Shown: positions 39,307 through 48,380 of the stretch, piece after piece
How positions within the stretch are numbered: position 1 is the first letter of the stretch
Layout of the letters: the number at the start of each line of letters is the position of its first letter
NCBI RefSeq assembly: GCF_001898175.1
Contig: NZ_MKTH01000016.1
Location: 54,558 to 118,557, forward strand
DNA length: 64,000 nt
Origin: Cellulomonas sp. 73-92
Lineage (GTDB): Bacteria; Actinomycetota; Actinomycetes; Actinomycetales; Cellulomonadaceae
Direction: 5' to 3'
Program-made: the position numbers and the translations under genes
The notes under the pieces: model-generated
The model's input: the letters and a program-made list of their open reading frames with translations, nothing else
Told to the model about the DNA's origin: nothing
Databases searched by the model: none

Positions 39307-39335
39307 GGCGGCGGCGACGTCCCGGGCCGTGGAAC

Positions 39336-39377
39336 GGGGGCCCAGGGCAGGACCGGGGGCCCAGGGCAGGACCGGGG
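39336..39377 (+). repeat. 19-bp tandem repeat, 2.2 copies
   Basis: GGGGGCCCAGGGCAGGACC stands at 39336-39354 and again at 39355-39373, followed by GGGG. It fills the short divergent region between the coiled-coil gene and the MFS gene, close to both promoters. Confidence 0.9.
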
Positions 39378-39395
39378 TGCGAGAGAATCGGGCCC

Positions 39396-40640
39396 GTGCC
39401 CCGTCGATCGCCGTACTCGGCGCTGTTCGCGCTGCCCGGCGTCGCCCGGCTGTTCGCGATCGCGTTCGTCGCACGGCTGCCGCAGGCGATGACGGGTGTC
39501 GTGCTGACGCTGCACGTGGTGCGCACGCTGCACCGCGGGTACGGCGAGGCGGGCCTCGTCACCGCGGTGATGACGGTGGGCATGGCGATCGGCGCCCCCT
39601 GGCGAGGCCGGCTGGTGGACCGCCTCGGGCTGCGCCGCGCGGTCGCGCCGTCGGTCGTCGTCGCCTCGCTCGTGTGGTTCACCGCGCCGCACCTGCCGTA
39701 CCAGGCGCTGCTCGTCGCCGTCTTCGTCGGCGGCGCATACGCGGTGCCGGCGTTCTCCGTGACGCGCCAGTCGTTGTCCGTCATCGTGCCGGTGCGCCAG
39801 CAGCAGACGGCCTTCGCGGCCGACTCGGTCTTCGTCGAGCTCAGCTTCATGGTGTCGCCGCTGGTGGGCGTCTGGCTGGCCACGTCGGTGTCCACCACGG
39901 TGGCGCTGACGACCACCGCCGTGGTGACCGTCGTCGGCGGCCTCCTCCTGGCGTGGGCGAACCCGCCCACGCGCTCGCCGCGGGCGACGCCGGTCGACGA
40001 GCACGCCCACCAGGGCGGCGTCCGTGGGCTCGTCACGCCCGGCATCGTCGTCGTGCTGCTCGCCGGCGTCGCGGCGGCGTTCATCCTCGTCGGCACCGAC
40101 GTGTCGCTCGTGGCGGCGCTCAACGAGGCCGGCCGCGCGCAGGACCTCGGCTGGATGGTCGCCCTGTGGTGCCTCGGCTCGGTGGTCGGCGGCGTGGTCT
40201 ACGGCATGCGGGCTCGCGGCGTGCCGCCGCTGGTGCTGGTGGCGATCCTCGGTGCGGCGACCGTGCCCGCCGCGTTCGCCGACGGGCAGCCGTGGCTCGC
40301 GCTCGCGGTCGTCCTCGCGGGCGTGCCGTGCGCGGCGTCGCTGTCCGCGATCAACGCGGCGCTCGTCCGCCAGGTGCCGGAGCACCGCCGGGGCGAGGTC
40401 ATGGGGTGGAGCGGCGCGACGTCGACCGCCGGGAACGCGCTGGGCGCGCCGCTCGTCGGTCTCGTCCTCGACCACGGCCGGCCCGGCGCCGGGTTCCTCA
40501 CCGCCGCGTGCGTCGGCGGGGCCGTCGCGCTGACCGGGCTCGTCGTGCAGCGCGTCGTGCGGGCCCGGCGCGGGGACGCGGCGGGCGGGGACGCGGCCGG
40601 CGCCGACGAGCCCGTCGCGACCGCGGCGAACGTCAGCTGA
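39396..40640 (+). CDS. MFS transporter
   Basis: A 414-aa major-facilitator protein with about 12 membrane helices. The loop GAPWRGRLVDRLGLRRAVAP (about residues 66-85) is the MFS motif between helices 2 and 3. The N-half shows LFAIAFVARLPQAMTGVVLT. A charged loop near 190-210 (NPPTRSPRATPVDEHAHQGG) divides the halves. The substrate cannot be read; efflux is a guess from the family. GTG 39396 has a GAGAAT sequence 7 nt upstream, a weak leaderless -10. The 3' end overlaps the reverse DUF1844 gene by 8 nt. Confidence 0.85.
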   Translation: MPRRSPYSALFALPGVARLFAIAFVARLPQAMTGVVLTLHVVRTLHRGYGEAGLVTAVMTVGMAIGAPWRGRLVDRLGLRRAVAPSVVVASLVWFTAPHLPYQALLVAVFVGGAYAVPAFSVTRQSLSVIVPVRQQQTAFAADSVFVELSFMVSPLVGVWLATSVSTTVALTTTAVVTVVGGLLLAWANPPTRSPRATPVDEHAHQGGVRGLVTPGIVVVLLAGVAAAFILVGTDVSLVAALNEAGRAQDLGWMVALWCLGSVVGGVVYGMRARGVPPLVLVAILGAATVPAAFADGQPWLALAVVLAGVPCAASLSAINAALVRQVPEHRRGEVMGWSGATSTAGNALGAPLVGLVLDHGRPGAGFLTAACVGGAVALTGLVVQRVVRARRGDAAGGDAAGADEPVATAANVS

Positions 40641-40998
40641 CCGGGCCGGTGTACTTCTCGCCCGGGCCCTCGCCGGGCGCGTCGGGGAAGGGCGACGCCT
40701 CTCGGAAGGCCAGCTGGAGCGAGCGCAGGCCGTCGCGCAGCGACCGCGCGTGCTGGTTGCCGATGTCCGGCGCCGAGGCGGTCACCAGGCCGGCGAGGGC
40801 CGTGATGAGCTTGCGCGCCTCGTCGAGGTCCCGCAGCTCGTCGCCCTCCTCGGCCAGCCCGCACTTGACGGCGGCCGCGCTCATGAGGTGGACCGCGGCG
40901 GTGGTGATCACCTGGACGGCCGGCACGTCGGCGATGTCGCGGGTGACCTCGGCGACGTCGCCGGGCGCGGGGACGGGATCGGAGGAGGGCGTCGACAT
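40633..40998 (-). CDS. DUF1844 protein
   Basis: A 121-aa protein with the DUF1844 pattern ADVPAVQVITTAAVHLMSAA then EEGDELRDLDEARKLITALA and a C-terminal segment ARSLRDGLRSLQLAFREASP. Mostly helical, no membrane segment of full length. The family commonly lies next to infC in actinobacteria; function unknown. Divergent from the infC leader. Confidence 0.87.
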   Translation of the reverse strand: MSTPSSDPVPAPGDVAEVTRDIADVPAVQVITTAAVHLMSAAAVKCGLAEEGDELRDLDEARKLITALAGLVTASAPDIGNQHARSLRDGLRSLQLAFREASPFPDAPGEGPGEKYTGPVS

Positions 40999-41049
40999 GA
41001 GGGGATCCTCTCATCGGCCGTGAGCGAGGGCGCCGGCCGGGCCGTCTGG

Positions 41050-41307
41050 TAGCCTTGGCGGTCGACTGACCTGGCGGGCGTCCGCGCGCGCCAGGTGCAC
41101 AAGTGGAGATCCTCCCACCTGGGACCGAATGGCCCGCGCGAGCGGGACGACAGGGACCGGGTCACAGTCCGCAGCGTGCGGCATGCCGTACGCGACCGTC
41201 CGGCGTCCGCGCCGAGCGGTGCGGTGCTACCGAGGCCTCCGCCTGTGCCCAGGGCGGGGGCCTTCCTCGTTCCCGGCGGTCGCCACGACGACATCGAGGA
41301 GCACCAC
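41050..41307 (+). promoter_or_regulatory. infC promoter and long structured 5' leader
   Basis: TAGCCT (41050-41055) is the likely -10, giving a leader of about 245 nt before the infC ATC. Together with the DUF1844 side the gap is 309 bp and holds no gene. Stem-loops seen: ACCTGGCG (41069-41076) with CGCCAGGT (41089-41096), a small TCCCA/TGGGA hairpin near 41115, and a terminator-like hairpin at 41234-41262. IF-3/L35/L20 operons are feedback-controlled through their leaders in many bacteria, so this one is a likely control RNA. I cannot assign it to a known Rfam family. Confidence 0.6.
41234..41262 (+). terminator. Terminator-like hairpin in the infC leader (possible attenuator)
   Basis: GGCCTCCGCC (41234-41243) pairs with GGCGGGGGCC (41253-41262) with one G-T wobble, followed by TTCCTCGTTCC. 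It lies 46 nt before the infC start, so premature termination could regulate infC-rpmI-rplT. Confidence 0.5.
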
Positions 41308-41310
41308 ATC
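41296..41310 (+). promoter_or_regulatory. Ribosome site and ATC start codon of infC
   Basis: GAGGAG (41296-41301), spacer CACCAC, then ATC (41308-41310). The strong ribosome site with a rare start codon marks the true infC start and allows IF-3 to limit its own synthesis. Confidence 0.8.
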
Positions 41311-42261
41311 AGCGAGCCCCGCATCAACGATCGGATCCGCGTCGCCGAGGTCCGACTGGTCGGACCCAACGGCGAGCAGGTCGGCATCGTCCGCGTGGAG
41401 GACGCACTGCGCCTGGCCCAGGACGCCGACCTCGACCTGGTCGAGGTCGCCCCCGACGCCCGGCCGCCGGTCGTCAAGATCATGGACTTCGGCAAGTTCA
41501 AGTACGAGGCCGACATGAAGGCCCGTGAGGCTCGCCGGAACCAGACGAACACCGTCCTCAAGGAGATCCGGTTCCGCCTGAAGATCGACCCGCACGACTA
41601 CGGCACCAAGCTGGGCCACGTCGAGCGGTTCCTCAAGGGCGGCGACAAGGTCAAGGTGATGATCATGTTCCGCGGGCGCGAGCAGTCGCGCCCGGACGCC
41701 GGCGTCCGGCTGCTGCAGCGGCTCGCCGACGACGTGCAGGAGTTCGGCTTCATCGAGTCCATGCCCAAGCAGGACGGCCGCAACATGATCATGGTGCTCG
41801 GCCCGGTGAAGAAGAAGGCGGACCAGCGCTCCGAGGCTCGTCGTGCGGCCGCGTCCCAGGTCAGGCCGAACGAGGCGCCCGCCGCCGGATCGGTGGCCGA
41901 CGAGGCCGAGGCGGCTCCGGCCGCGGCGGCCCCCGCCGAGGTCGTGGCGCCGGTCGAGGTCCCCGCCGAGGTCGTGGCGCCGGTCGAGGTCCCCGTCGAG
42001 GCCGCCGCCCCGGCGTCGCCCCGACCGCCGGCCCCGCGCCCCGCCGCCACCGCGACGGCCGCCCGTCCTGCGCCCCGCCCGCCCGTCGCCCGTCCCGCGG
42101 CTCCCGCCGCGGCGCGCGCCGCCACGGCCGCGAGCCCGTCGTCGGAGACCCCTGCTGTGCCGCGCCCGCCGCGCCCGGCCGCACCGCGTCCGGCCGCCCC
42201 GCGCACCGCGACCCCTCGCACCGCGACCCCTCGCACCGCGAAGCCTCAGCCCGAGAGCTAG
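41308..42261 (+). CDS. infC: Translation initiation factor IF-3 (ATC start)
   Basis: A 317-aa IF-3 that checks the start codon and keeps 30S free. Residues ~1-175 are the normal protein: [76 protein letters not shown] and [13 protein letters not shown] further ~140 residues form an Ala/Pro-rich tail with repeats. No ATG, GTG or TTG gives this conserved start: ATC 41308 stands 6 nt after GAGGAG (41296-41301), exactly where IF-3 begins. Rare AUU/AUC starts are the known basis of IF-3 autocontrol. An in-frame extension to 41095 lacks homology. rpmI and rplT follow. Confidence 0.93.
   Translation: MSEPRINDRIRVAEVRLVGPNGEQVGIVRVEDALRLAQDADLDLVEVAPDARPPVVKIMDFGKFKYEADMKAREARRNQTNTVLKEIRFRLKIDPHDYGTKLGHVERFLKGGDKVKVMIMFRGREQSRPDAGVRLLQRLADDVQEFGFIESMPKQDGRNMIMVLGPVKKKADQRSEARRAAASQVRPNEAPAAGSVADEAEAAPAAAAPAEVVAPVEVPAEVVAPVEVPVEAAAPASPRPPAPRPAATATAARPAPRPPVARPAAPAAARAATAASPSSETPAVPRPPRPAAPRPAAPRTATPRTATPRTAKPQPES
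41935..41994 (+). repeat. 30-bp tandem repeat in the infC tail
   Basis: Two exact 30-bp copies (41935-41964 and 41965-41994) encode the decapeptide [10 protein letters not shown] twice. Further on, 42202-42246 holds three 15-bp units (the third diverged) encoding RTATP-type repeats. Both keep frame. Confidence 0.9.
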
Positions 42262-42317
42262 CACCACCCGAGCCGGACGGTCCCGTGCGGCGCGAACGAC
42301 AAGGAGACACGGCAGCC

Positions 42318-42512
42318 ATGCCGAAGAACAAGACGCACTCCGGTGCCAAGAAGCGCTTCCGCGTGACGGGCACCGGCAAGCTCATGCGTGAGCAGGCCAA
42401 CGCCCGGCACCTGCTGGAGCACAAGTCGAGCCGTCGCACCCGCCGCCTGGCCGGCGACCAGGTCGTCTCGGCCGTGGACACCCCGAAGATCAAGAAGCTG
42501 CTCGGGAAGTGA
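42318..42512 (+). CDS. rpmI: Ribosomal protein L35
   Basis: A 64-aa basic protein: [40 protein letters not shown], then [20 protein letters not shown]. This is complete L35 (bL35) of the 50S subunit. ATG 42318 is preceded by AAGGAG at about 11 nt. Between infC and rplT in the standard order. Confidence 0.97.
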   Translation: MPKNKTHSGAKKRFRVTGTGKLMREQANARHLLEHKSSRRTRRLAGDQVVSAVDTPKIKKLLGK

Positions 42513-42573
42513 CCGCGGCCCGCCCCACCGGGGCGGCACGGCACGACGAGCCTGGACGAGCAAGGAGCATCAC

Positions 42574-42957
42574 GTGGCACGCGTGAAGCGGGCGGTCAAC
42601 GCCCAGAAGAAGCGCCGGACGACCCTCGAGCGCGCCAGCGGTTACCGCGGGCAGCGCTCCCGTCTCTACCGGAAGGCGAAGGAGCAGGTCACCCACTCGC
42701 TCGTCTACGCCTACCGCGACCGCAAGGCGAAGAAGGGCGACTTCCGCAAGCTGTGGATCCAGCGGATCAACGCGGCGTCGCGGGCCGAGGGCCTGACGTA
42801 CAACCGCCTGATCCAGGGCCTCAAGCTCGCGGGTGTCGAGGTGGACCGCCGCGTGCTGGCCGACCTCGCGGTCAACGACGCGCCGGCCTTCGCCGCGCTC
42901 GTCAAGGTCGCCAAGGACGCCCTTCCCGAGGACGTCAACGCGCCCACCGCGGCGTGA
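42574..42957 (+). CDS. rplT: Ribosomal protein L20
   Basis: A 127-aa protein with [60 protein letters not shown] and [20 protein letters not shown], standard bL20. It binds 23S rRNA early in 50S assembly and represses this operon in several bacteria. GTG 42574 with AAGGAG at about 8 nt. A small hairpin with a TTCG loop (42964-42977) follows the stop. Confidence 0.97.
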   Translation: MARVKRAVNAQKKRRTTLERASGYRGQRSRLYRKAKEQVTHSLVYAYRDRKAKKGDFRKLWIQRINAASRAEGLTYNRLIQGLKLAGVEVDRRVLADLAVNDAPAFAALVKVAKDALPEDVNAPTAA

Positions 42958-43001
42958 CACCTCCTCCCTTCGGGGAGTCCGGACGCCCGGACCAGGAGCC
43001 G

Positions 43002-43817
43002 ATGACCAACCCCCGCGCGGAGCGGGTGCGGCAGGTCGCGGCGCTGGCCGGGCGTCCGGCGCGTGCGCGCTCCGGGCTGTTCCTGGTCGAGGGGCCGCAG
43101 GCGGTGCGTGAAGCGGTGCGGTTCGCCTCGTCGTCCGTCCGCGCGCTCTACCTGTCCGACGAGGCCGCGGCGCGCCATCCGGAGATCGCGGTCGCGGCCG
43201 ACGACGCGGGGCTGCCCGTGCGGCTCGGCACGGGAGTGGTGCTCGAGGCGATGAGCGCCGACGCGCAGGGCGTGGTGGCGGTCGCCGAGCAGCTGTCGGC
43301 GACCCTGGACGGCGTGGTGGCGGCCGCGCCTCGGCTCGTCGCCCTGCTGGCGCACGTGCGCGACCCCGGGAACGCCGGGACCGTCATCCGCGTCGCCGAC
43401 GCCGTCGGCGCCGGTGCGGTCGTCCTGTCCTCGAGCAGCGTGGACGTGCACAACCCCAAGGTGGTCCGCTCGACCGCCGGGTCCCTGTTCCACCTGCCCG
43501 TGGTGACGGGGTCCGGGCTGCCCGAGGCCGTCGCGGCGCTGCGGTCGCGCGGGACGACCGTGCTGGCCGCCGACGGGGCGGGGGACCTCGACCTCGACGA
43601 CCTGCTCGACGCCGCAGGGACGGCGCCCGAGGGCGGGCCGGACCTGGCGTTGCCGACCGCGTGGCTGTTCGGCAACGAGGCCTGGGGCCTGCCCGACGAG
43701 GTCCTCGCGCTGGCCGATGCGGCCGTGCGCGTGCCGATCCGGGGGCGTGCGGAGTCCCTCAACCTCGCGACCGCGGCCGCGATCTGCCTGTACGCGAGCG
43801 CCCGCGCGCAGCGCTGA
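43002..43817 (+). CDS. TrmH/SpoU-family rRNA 2'-O-methyltransferase
   Basis: A 271-aa SPOUT methyltransferase. An N-terminal substrate-binding domain (ARSGLFLVEGPQAVREAVRF) is followed by the knotted AdoMet domain: LAHVRDPGNAGTVIRVADAV (motif 1, about residue 113), AWLFGNEAWGLPDEVLALAD (motif 2) and VPIRGRAESLNLATAAAICL (motif 3). It acts on 23S rRNA most likely; the exact nucleotide is not readable. ATG 43002 has AGGAG at 4 nt. It lies between rplT and pheS in many actinobacteria. Confidence 0.92.
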   Translation: MTNPRAERVRQVAALAGRPARARSGLFLVEGPQAVREAVRFASSSVRALYLSDEAAARHPEIAVAADDAGLPVRLGTGVVLEAMSADAQGVVAVAEQLSATLDGVVAAAPRLVALLAHVRDPGNAGTVIRVADAVGAGAVVLSSSSVDVHNPKVVRSTAGSLFHLPVVTGSGLPEAVAALRSRGTTVLAADGAGDLDLDDLLDAAGTAPEGGPDLALPTAWLFGNEAWGLPDEVLALADAAVRVPIRGRAESLNLATAAAICLYASARAQR

Positions 43818-43829
43818 CAGACTGGCCGG

Positions 43830-44510
43830 GTGCGGTTGTTCGCGGCCGTGTGGCCGCCGGAGGACGTCCTCGACCACCTGGACCTCGCGCTGGGCGCGGT
43901 GCGGCGCACGCTGCCGGGCGACGGGACCGGGCCGGTGCGCTGGTCGGCGCGCGACACGTGGCACCTCACGTGCGCGTTCTACGGCGACGTGCCCGACGGA
44001 CGGGTGGCCGAGCTGGAGTGTGCGTTGGCCGTGGCCGCCGCGAGCTCGGGGCCGTACCGGCTGCGGCTGCGCGGCGCCGGGGTCTTCTCCCACCGGACGC
44101 TGTGGGTGGGTGTCGGTGGCGACACCGGGGCGCAGCTGGCGCTCGCGCACGCGGCGGTCGCGGCGGGCGACCGCGTCGGCGCCCGGCCCGACGACCGGCC
44201 GCGTGAGCGGGCCCACCTGACCATCGGGCGCGTCCGCGACCCCGGCGGACGGCGCGGGCGGGGGAGCGCGGCGCGCGCGGGCGCCGCGGGGCGGCCGAGG
44301 AGCGAGAACGGCTGGGTGCCGTTCGACGCGGAGACGCTCGTCGGCGCGCTGGCCGTGTACGAGGGCCCGGAGTGGACCGTCGACGCGCTGCTGCTCATCG
44401 CCTCGCGCCCCGGCGAGGGTCGCGGCGGCGGCCCGCTCTACACCGCCGTCGACGCCTTCCCGCTGGCCGGGATGAGCGACGAGGGCGGTGTGGCACCATG
44501 GGCGCCGTGA
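43830..44510 (+). CDS. thpR: RNA 2',3'-cyclic phosphodiesterase (2'-5' RNA ligase family)
   Basis: A 226-aa 2H-phosphoesterase. Both catalytic H-x-T motifs are present: WHLTCAFYGDV (about residue 46) and RAHLTIGRVRDPG (about 131). The start MRLFAAVWPPEDVLDHLDLA is typical of ThpR. A Gly/Ser/Arg-rich insert follows the second motif. It may open 2',3'-cyclic RNA ends; in vivo substrates are unknown. GTG 43830 with CAGACT 6 nt upstream suggests leaderless expression. Confidence 0.85.
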   Translation: MRLFAAVWPPEDVLDHLDLALGAVRRTLPGDGTGPVRWSARDTWHLTCAFYGDVPDGRVAELECALAVAAASSGPYRLRLRGAGVFSHRTLWVGVGGDTGAQLALAHAAVAAGDRVGARPDDRPRERAHLTIGRVRDPGGRRGRGSAARAGAAGRPRSENGWVPFDAETLVGALAVYEGPEWTVDALLLIASRPGEGRGGGPLYTAVDAFPLAGMSDEGGVAPWAP

Positions 44511-44541
44511 CGACGCGTGCGGCAGGCGGCCGCCGATTTCG

Positions 44542-44561
44542 CCGGCCCGTGCCCGGGCCGG
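44542..44561 (+). terminator. Hairpin after thpR
   Basis: CCGGCCC (44542-44548) pairs with GGGCCGG (44555-44561) around 6 nt, followed by TTCGC. A probable terminator separating thpR from pheS. The T tract is poor. Confidence 0.55.
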
Positions 44562-44569
44562 TTCGCTGA

Positions 44570-45694
<1,125 letters not shown>

Positions 45695-45695
45695 G

Positions 45696-48233
45696 ATGGT
45701 GCTCGTCCCGCTCGCCTGGTTGGGCGACCACGTCGCGCTGCCGGCCGGCCTGACCGCCGAGAAGCTCGCCGCCGAGCTGGTGCGCGTCGGGCTCGAGGAG
45801 GAGGCGATCCACAGCACCGGCGAGGTCGCCGGCCCCCTCGTCGTCGGCCACGTCCTGTCCCGGAGCCCCGAGGCGCAGTCCAACGGCAAGACGATCAACT
45901 GGTGCCAGGTCGACGTCGGCGAGCAGTCGCCGCGCGGCATCGTCTGCGGCGCGCACAACTTCGAGCCCGGCGACCACGTCGTCGTCGCGCTGCCGGGAGC
46001 GGTGCTGCCCGGCGGCTTCGCGATCGCCGCGCGCAAGACGTACGGGCACGTCTCCGACGGGATGATCTGCTCCGCACGCGAGCTCGGCATCGGTGAGGAC
46101 CACAACGGGATCATCGTGCTGTCCCGGCTCGGACTGGCCGACGAGGCGACCCCGGCGGGCCTCGACGCCAAGCCGCTGCTCGGCATCGGCGAGCAGGTGC
46201 TCGAGATCAACGTCACGCCCGACCGCGGCTACTGCTTCGCCATGCGCGGCATCGCCCGCGAGTACTCGCACGCGACCGGCGCCGACTTCACGGACCTCGG
46301 CGCCCCCACGCCGGCCGACCTGGCGCCGGCCGCCGGCGGGTTCCCCGTCGAGGTCGACGACGAGCCGCTCGACGGCGTGGCCGGCTGCGACCGGTTCGTC
46401 GCGGTGACGGTGCGCGGGGTACGCGCCACCGAGTCGTCCCCGGCGTGGATGCAGCGGCGGCTGCAGCAGGCGGGCATGCGGCCCATCAACCTCGCGGTCG
46501 ACGTGACGAACTACGTCATGCTCGACCTCGGGCAGCCGCTGCACGCGTACGACGCCGCCGGCCTCGTCGGCCCGATCGTCGTGCGTCGCGCGCGTGCGGG
46601 GGAGCACCTGGAGACGCTCGACGGCGTCGACCGCACCCTCGACCCGCAGGACCTGCTCATCACGGACAGCCCGTCCGGCCGGGCGTCGCGCATCATCGGC
46701 CTCGCCGGTGTCATGGGCGGCGAGACCAGCGGCGTGAACGACGAGACCACGGACGTCGTCGTCGAGGCGGCGCACTTCGACCCGATCACGGTCGCCCGGT
46801 CCGCACGCCGGCACAAGCTGTCGTCGGAGGCGGCCAAGCGGTTCGAGCGGGGGGTCGACCCGCAGCTGCCGCGCGTCGCGGCCCGCCGGGTCGCCGAGCT
46901 GCTCGTCGAGTTCGGTGGCGGGACGATCGACGCGGCCGTCACCGACGTCGACCGGACCGTCGCGCCCGCGCCGATCGCGCTCGACCCGACGCTTCCCGCG
47001 CGGCTCGTCGGCGTCCCGTACGCGCGCGACGAGGTGCGGACGACCCTGGCCTCGATCGGGTGCGCCGTGGCCGACGACTTCACGGTCACGCCGCCCACGT
47101 GGCGGCCGGACCTGTCGGTCGGCGTCGACCTCGTCGAGGAGGTCGCGCGGCTGCGCGGCTACGACGCGATCCCGTCCGTGGTGCCCGCCGCGCCGCCCGG
47201 AGGCGGCCTGACACGGTCGCAGCGCGTGCGCCGCGCCGTCGCGGAGCGGCTGGTGTCCGAGGGGCTCATCCAGGTCCTCTCGTACCCGTTCGTCGGGGCC
47301 GAGCAGTGGGACGCCATGGGGTTGCCGGCCGACGACCCGCGCCGCACCGCCGTGCGCGTCGCCAACCCGATCGCCGAGCAGCAGTCGTTCCTGCGGACGG
47401 ACCTGCTGGTCTCGGTGCTCGAGACGGCGCGACGCAACGTGGCTCGTGGCGTCGGCGACGTCGCGCTGTTCGAGGCCGGGCTCGTCGTGCACCCGGTGCC
47501 GGGGGCGCCCGCGGCACCCCAGCTGCCCGGAGGCCTCCGCCCGTCGGACGAGCAGCTCGCGGCCATCGCGGCGGCGATCCCGGACCAGCCGCGGCACGTC
47601 GCCGGCCTGCTGGCGGGCGCCCGTGACCGCGCCGGATGGTGGGGCGCCGGGCGCGCTGCGGACTACACCGACGCGTTCGCGCTGGTCCGAGCCGTGGCGG
47701 AGGTCGTCGGTGCGCCCGTGACCCTCGTCGCCGAGGCCTATGCGCCCTTCCACCCGGGTCGGTCGGCGAAGGTCGTCGGCCCGTCGGGCGAGACCCTCGG
47801 GCACGCCGGGGAGCTGCACCCGTCGGTCGTCGCCGCGCACGACCTGCCTGCGCGCACGGTGGCCTTCGAGCTGGACCTCGACGGGCTGCTGCAGGCGGCC
47901 GGCGACGACGTGACGCAGGCGACGCCCGTCTCGACGTTCCCCGTGGCGAAGGAGGACGTCGCGCTCGTCGTCGACGCCGCCGTGCCCGCGGGCGACGTGC
48001 TCGAGGCCGTCCGGGCCGGCGTTGCGGGGAGCCCGGCCGGGGACGTGCTCGAGGAGGTGCGGCTGTTCGACGTGTACACGGGCGAGCAGGTGGGGCCGGG
48101 CCGCAAGTCGCTGGCGTTCTCGCTGCGGCTGCGTGCGGCCGACCGCACCCTGACGGCGGCCGAGACGGCCGCGGTGCGGGAGTCCGTCGTCGCCGAGGCT
48201 CACCGGCGGTGCAGGGCCACGCTGCGCGCGTGA
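45696..48233 (+). CDS. pheT: Phenylalanyl-tRNA synthetase beta subunit
   Basis: A 845-aa subunit with the tRNA-binding EMAP-like fold near the N-terminus (TINWCQVDVGEQSPRGIVCG), the B3/B4 editing domain (INLAVDVTNYVMLDLGQPLH, AHFDPITVARSARRHKLSSE then EAAKRFERGVDPQLPRVAAR), the B5 domain, and the catalytic-like core. A C-terminal anticodon-binding domain ends it (VSTFPVAKEDVALVVDAAVP). Editing residues look intact. ATG 45696. Followed by a hairpin and an accessory interval rather than argC. Confidence 0.97.
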   Translation: MVLVPLAWLGDHVALPAGLTAEKLAAELVRVGLEEEAIHSTGEVAGPLVVGHVLSRSPEAQSNGKTINWCQVDVGEQSPRGIVCGAHNFEPGDHVVVALPGAVLPGGFAIAARKTYGHVSDGMICSARELGIGEDHNGIIVLSRLGLADEATPAGLDAKPLLGIGEQVLEINVTPDRGYCFAMRGIAREYSHATGADFTDLGAPTPADLAPAAGGFPVEVDDEPLDGVAGCDRFVAVTVRGVRATESSPAWMQRRLQQAGMRPINLAVDVTNYVMLDLGQPLHAYDAAGLVGPIVVRRARAGEHLETLDGVDRTLDPQDLLITDSPSGRASRIIGLAGVMGGETSGVNDETTDVVVEAAHFDPITVARSARRHKLSSEAAKRFERGVDPQLPRVAARRVAELLVEFGGGTIDAAVTDVDRTVAPAPIALDPTLPARLVGVPYARDEVRTTLASIGCAVADDFTVTPPTWRPDLSVGVDLVEEVARLRGYDAIPSVVPAAPPGGGLTRSQRVRRAVAERLVSEGLIQVLSYPFVGAEQWDAMGLPADDPRRTAVRVANPIAEQQSFLRTDLLVSVLETARRNVARGVGDVALFEAGLVVHPVPGAPAAPQLPGGLRPSDEQLAAIAAAIPDQPRHVAGLLAGARDRAGWWGAGRAADYTDAFALVRAVAEVVGAPVTLVAEAYAPFHPGRSAKVVGPSGETLGHAGELHPSVVAAHDLPARTVAFELDLDGLLQAAGDDVTQATPVSTFPVAKEDVALVVDAAVPAGDVLEAVRAGVAGSPAGDVLEEVRLFDVYTGEQVGPGRKSLAFSLRLRAADRTLTAAETAAVRESVVAEAHRRCRATLRA

Positions 48234-48244
48234 CCAGCCGTGGA

Positions 48245-48285
48245 GGCGGGGCCCCCCGAGCCGAGACCGGCCGCGGGGCCTCGCC
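48245..48285 (+). terminator. Hairpin after pheT
   Basis: GGCGGGGCCCC (48245-48255) pairs with GGGGCCTCGCC (48275-48285) with one G-T wobble and a 19-nt loop. Likely terminator between pheT and the convergent DUF222/HNH gene. Confidence 0.5.
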
Positions 48286-48380
48286 CGTCTGAGGAGGCAC
48301 GGCCTGGGCGGGACCGTCATGCCCTCGGCCGAGGCGGGCCGACCACTCCGGCGCCATCGCGCAGCCGCGCGCGCGGGCGG

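Noticed and set aside
41095..41307. Upstream extension of infC to a GTG
   Set aside because: The extra sequence has no IF-3 similarity and crosses the leader hairpins; ATC 41308 fits the conserved start and the ribosome site.
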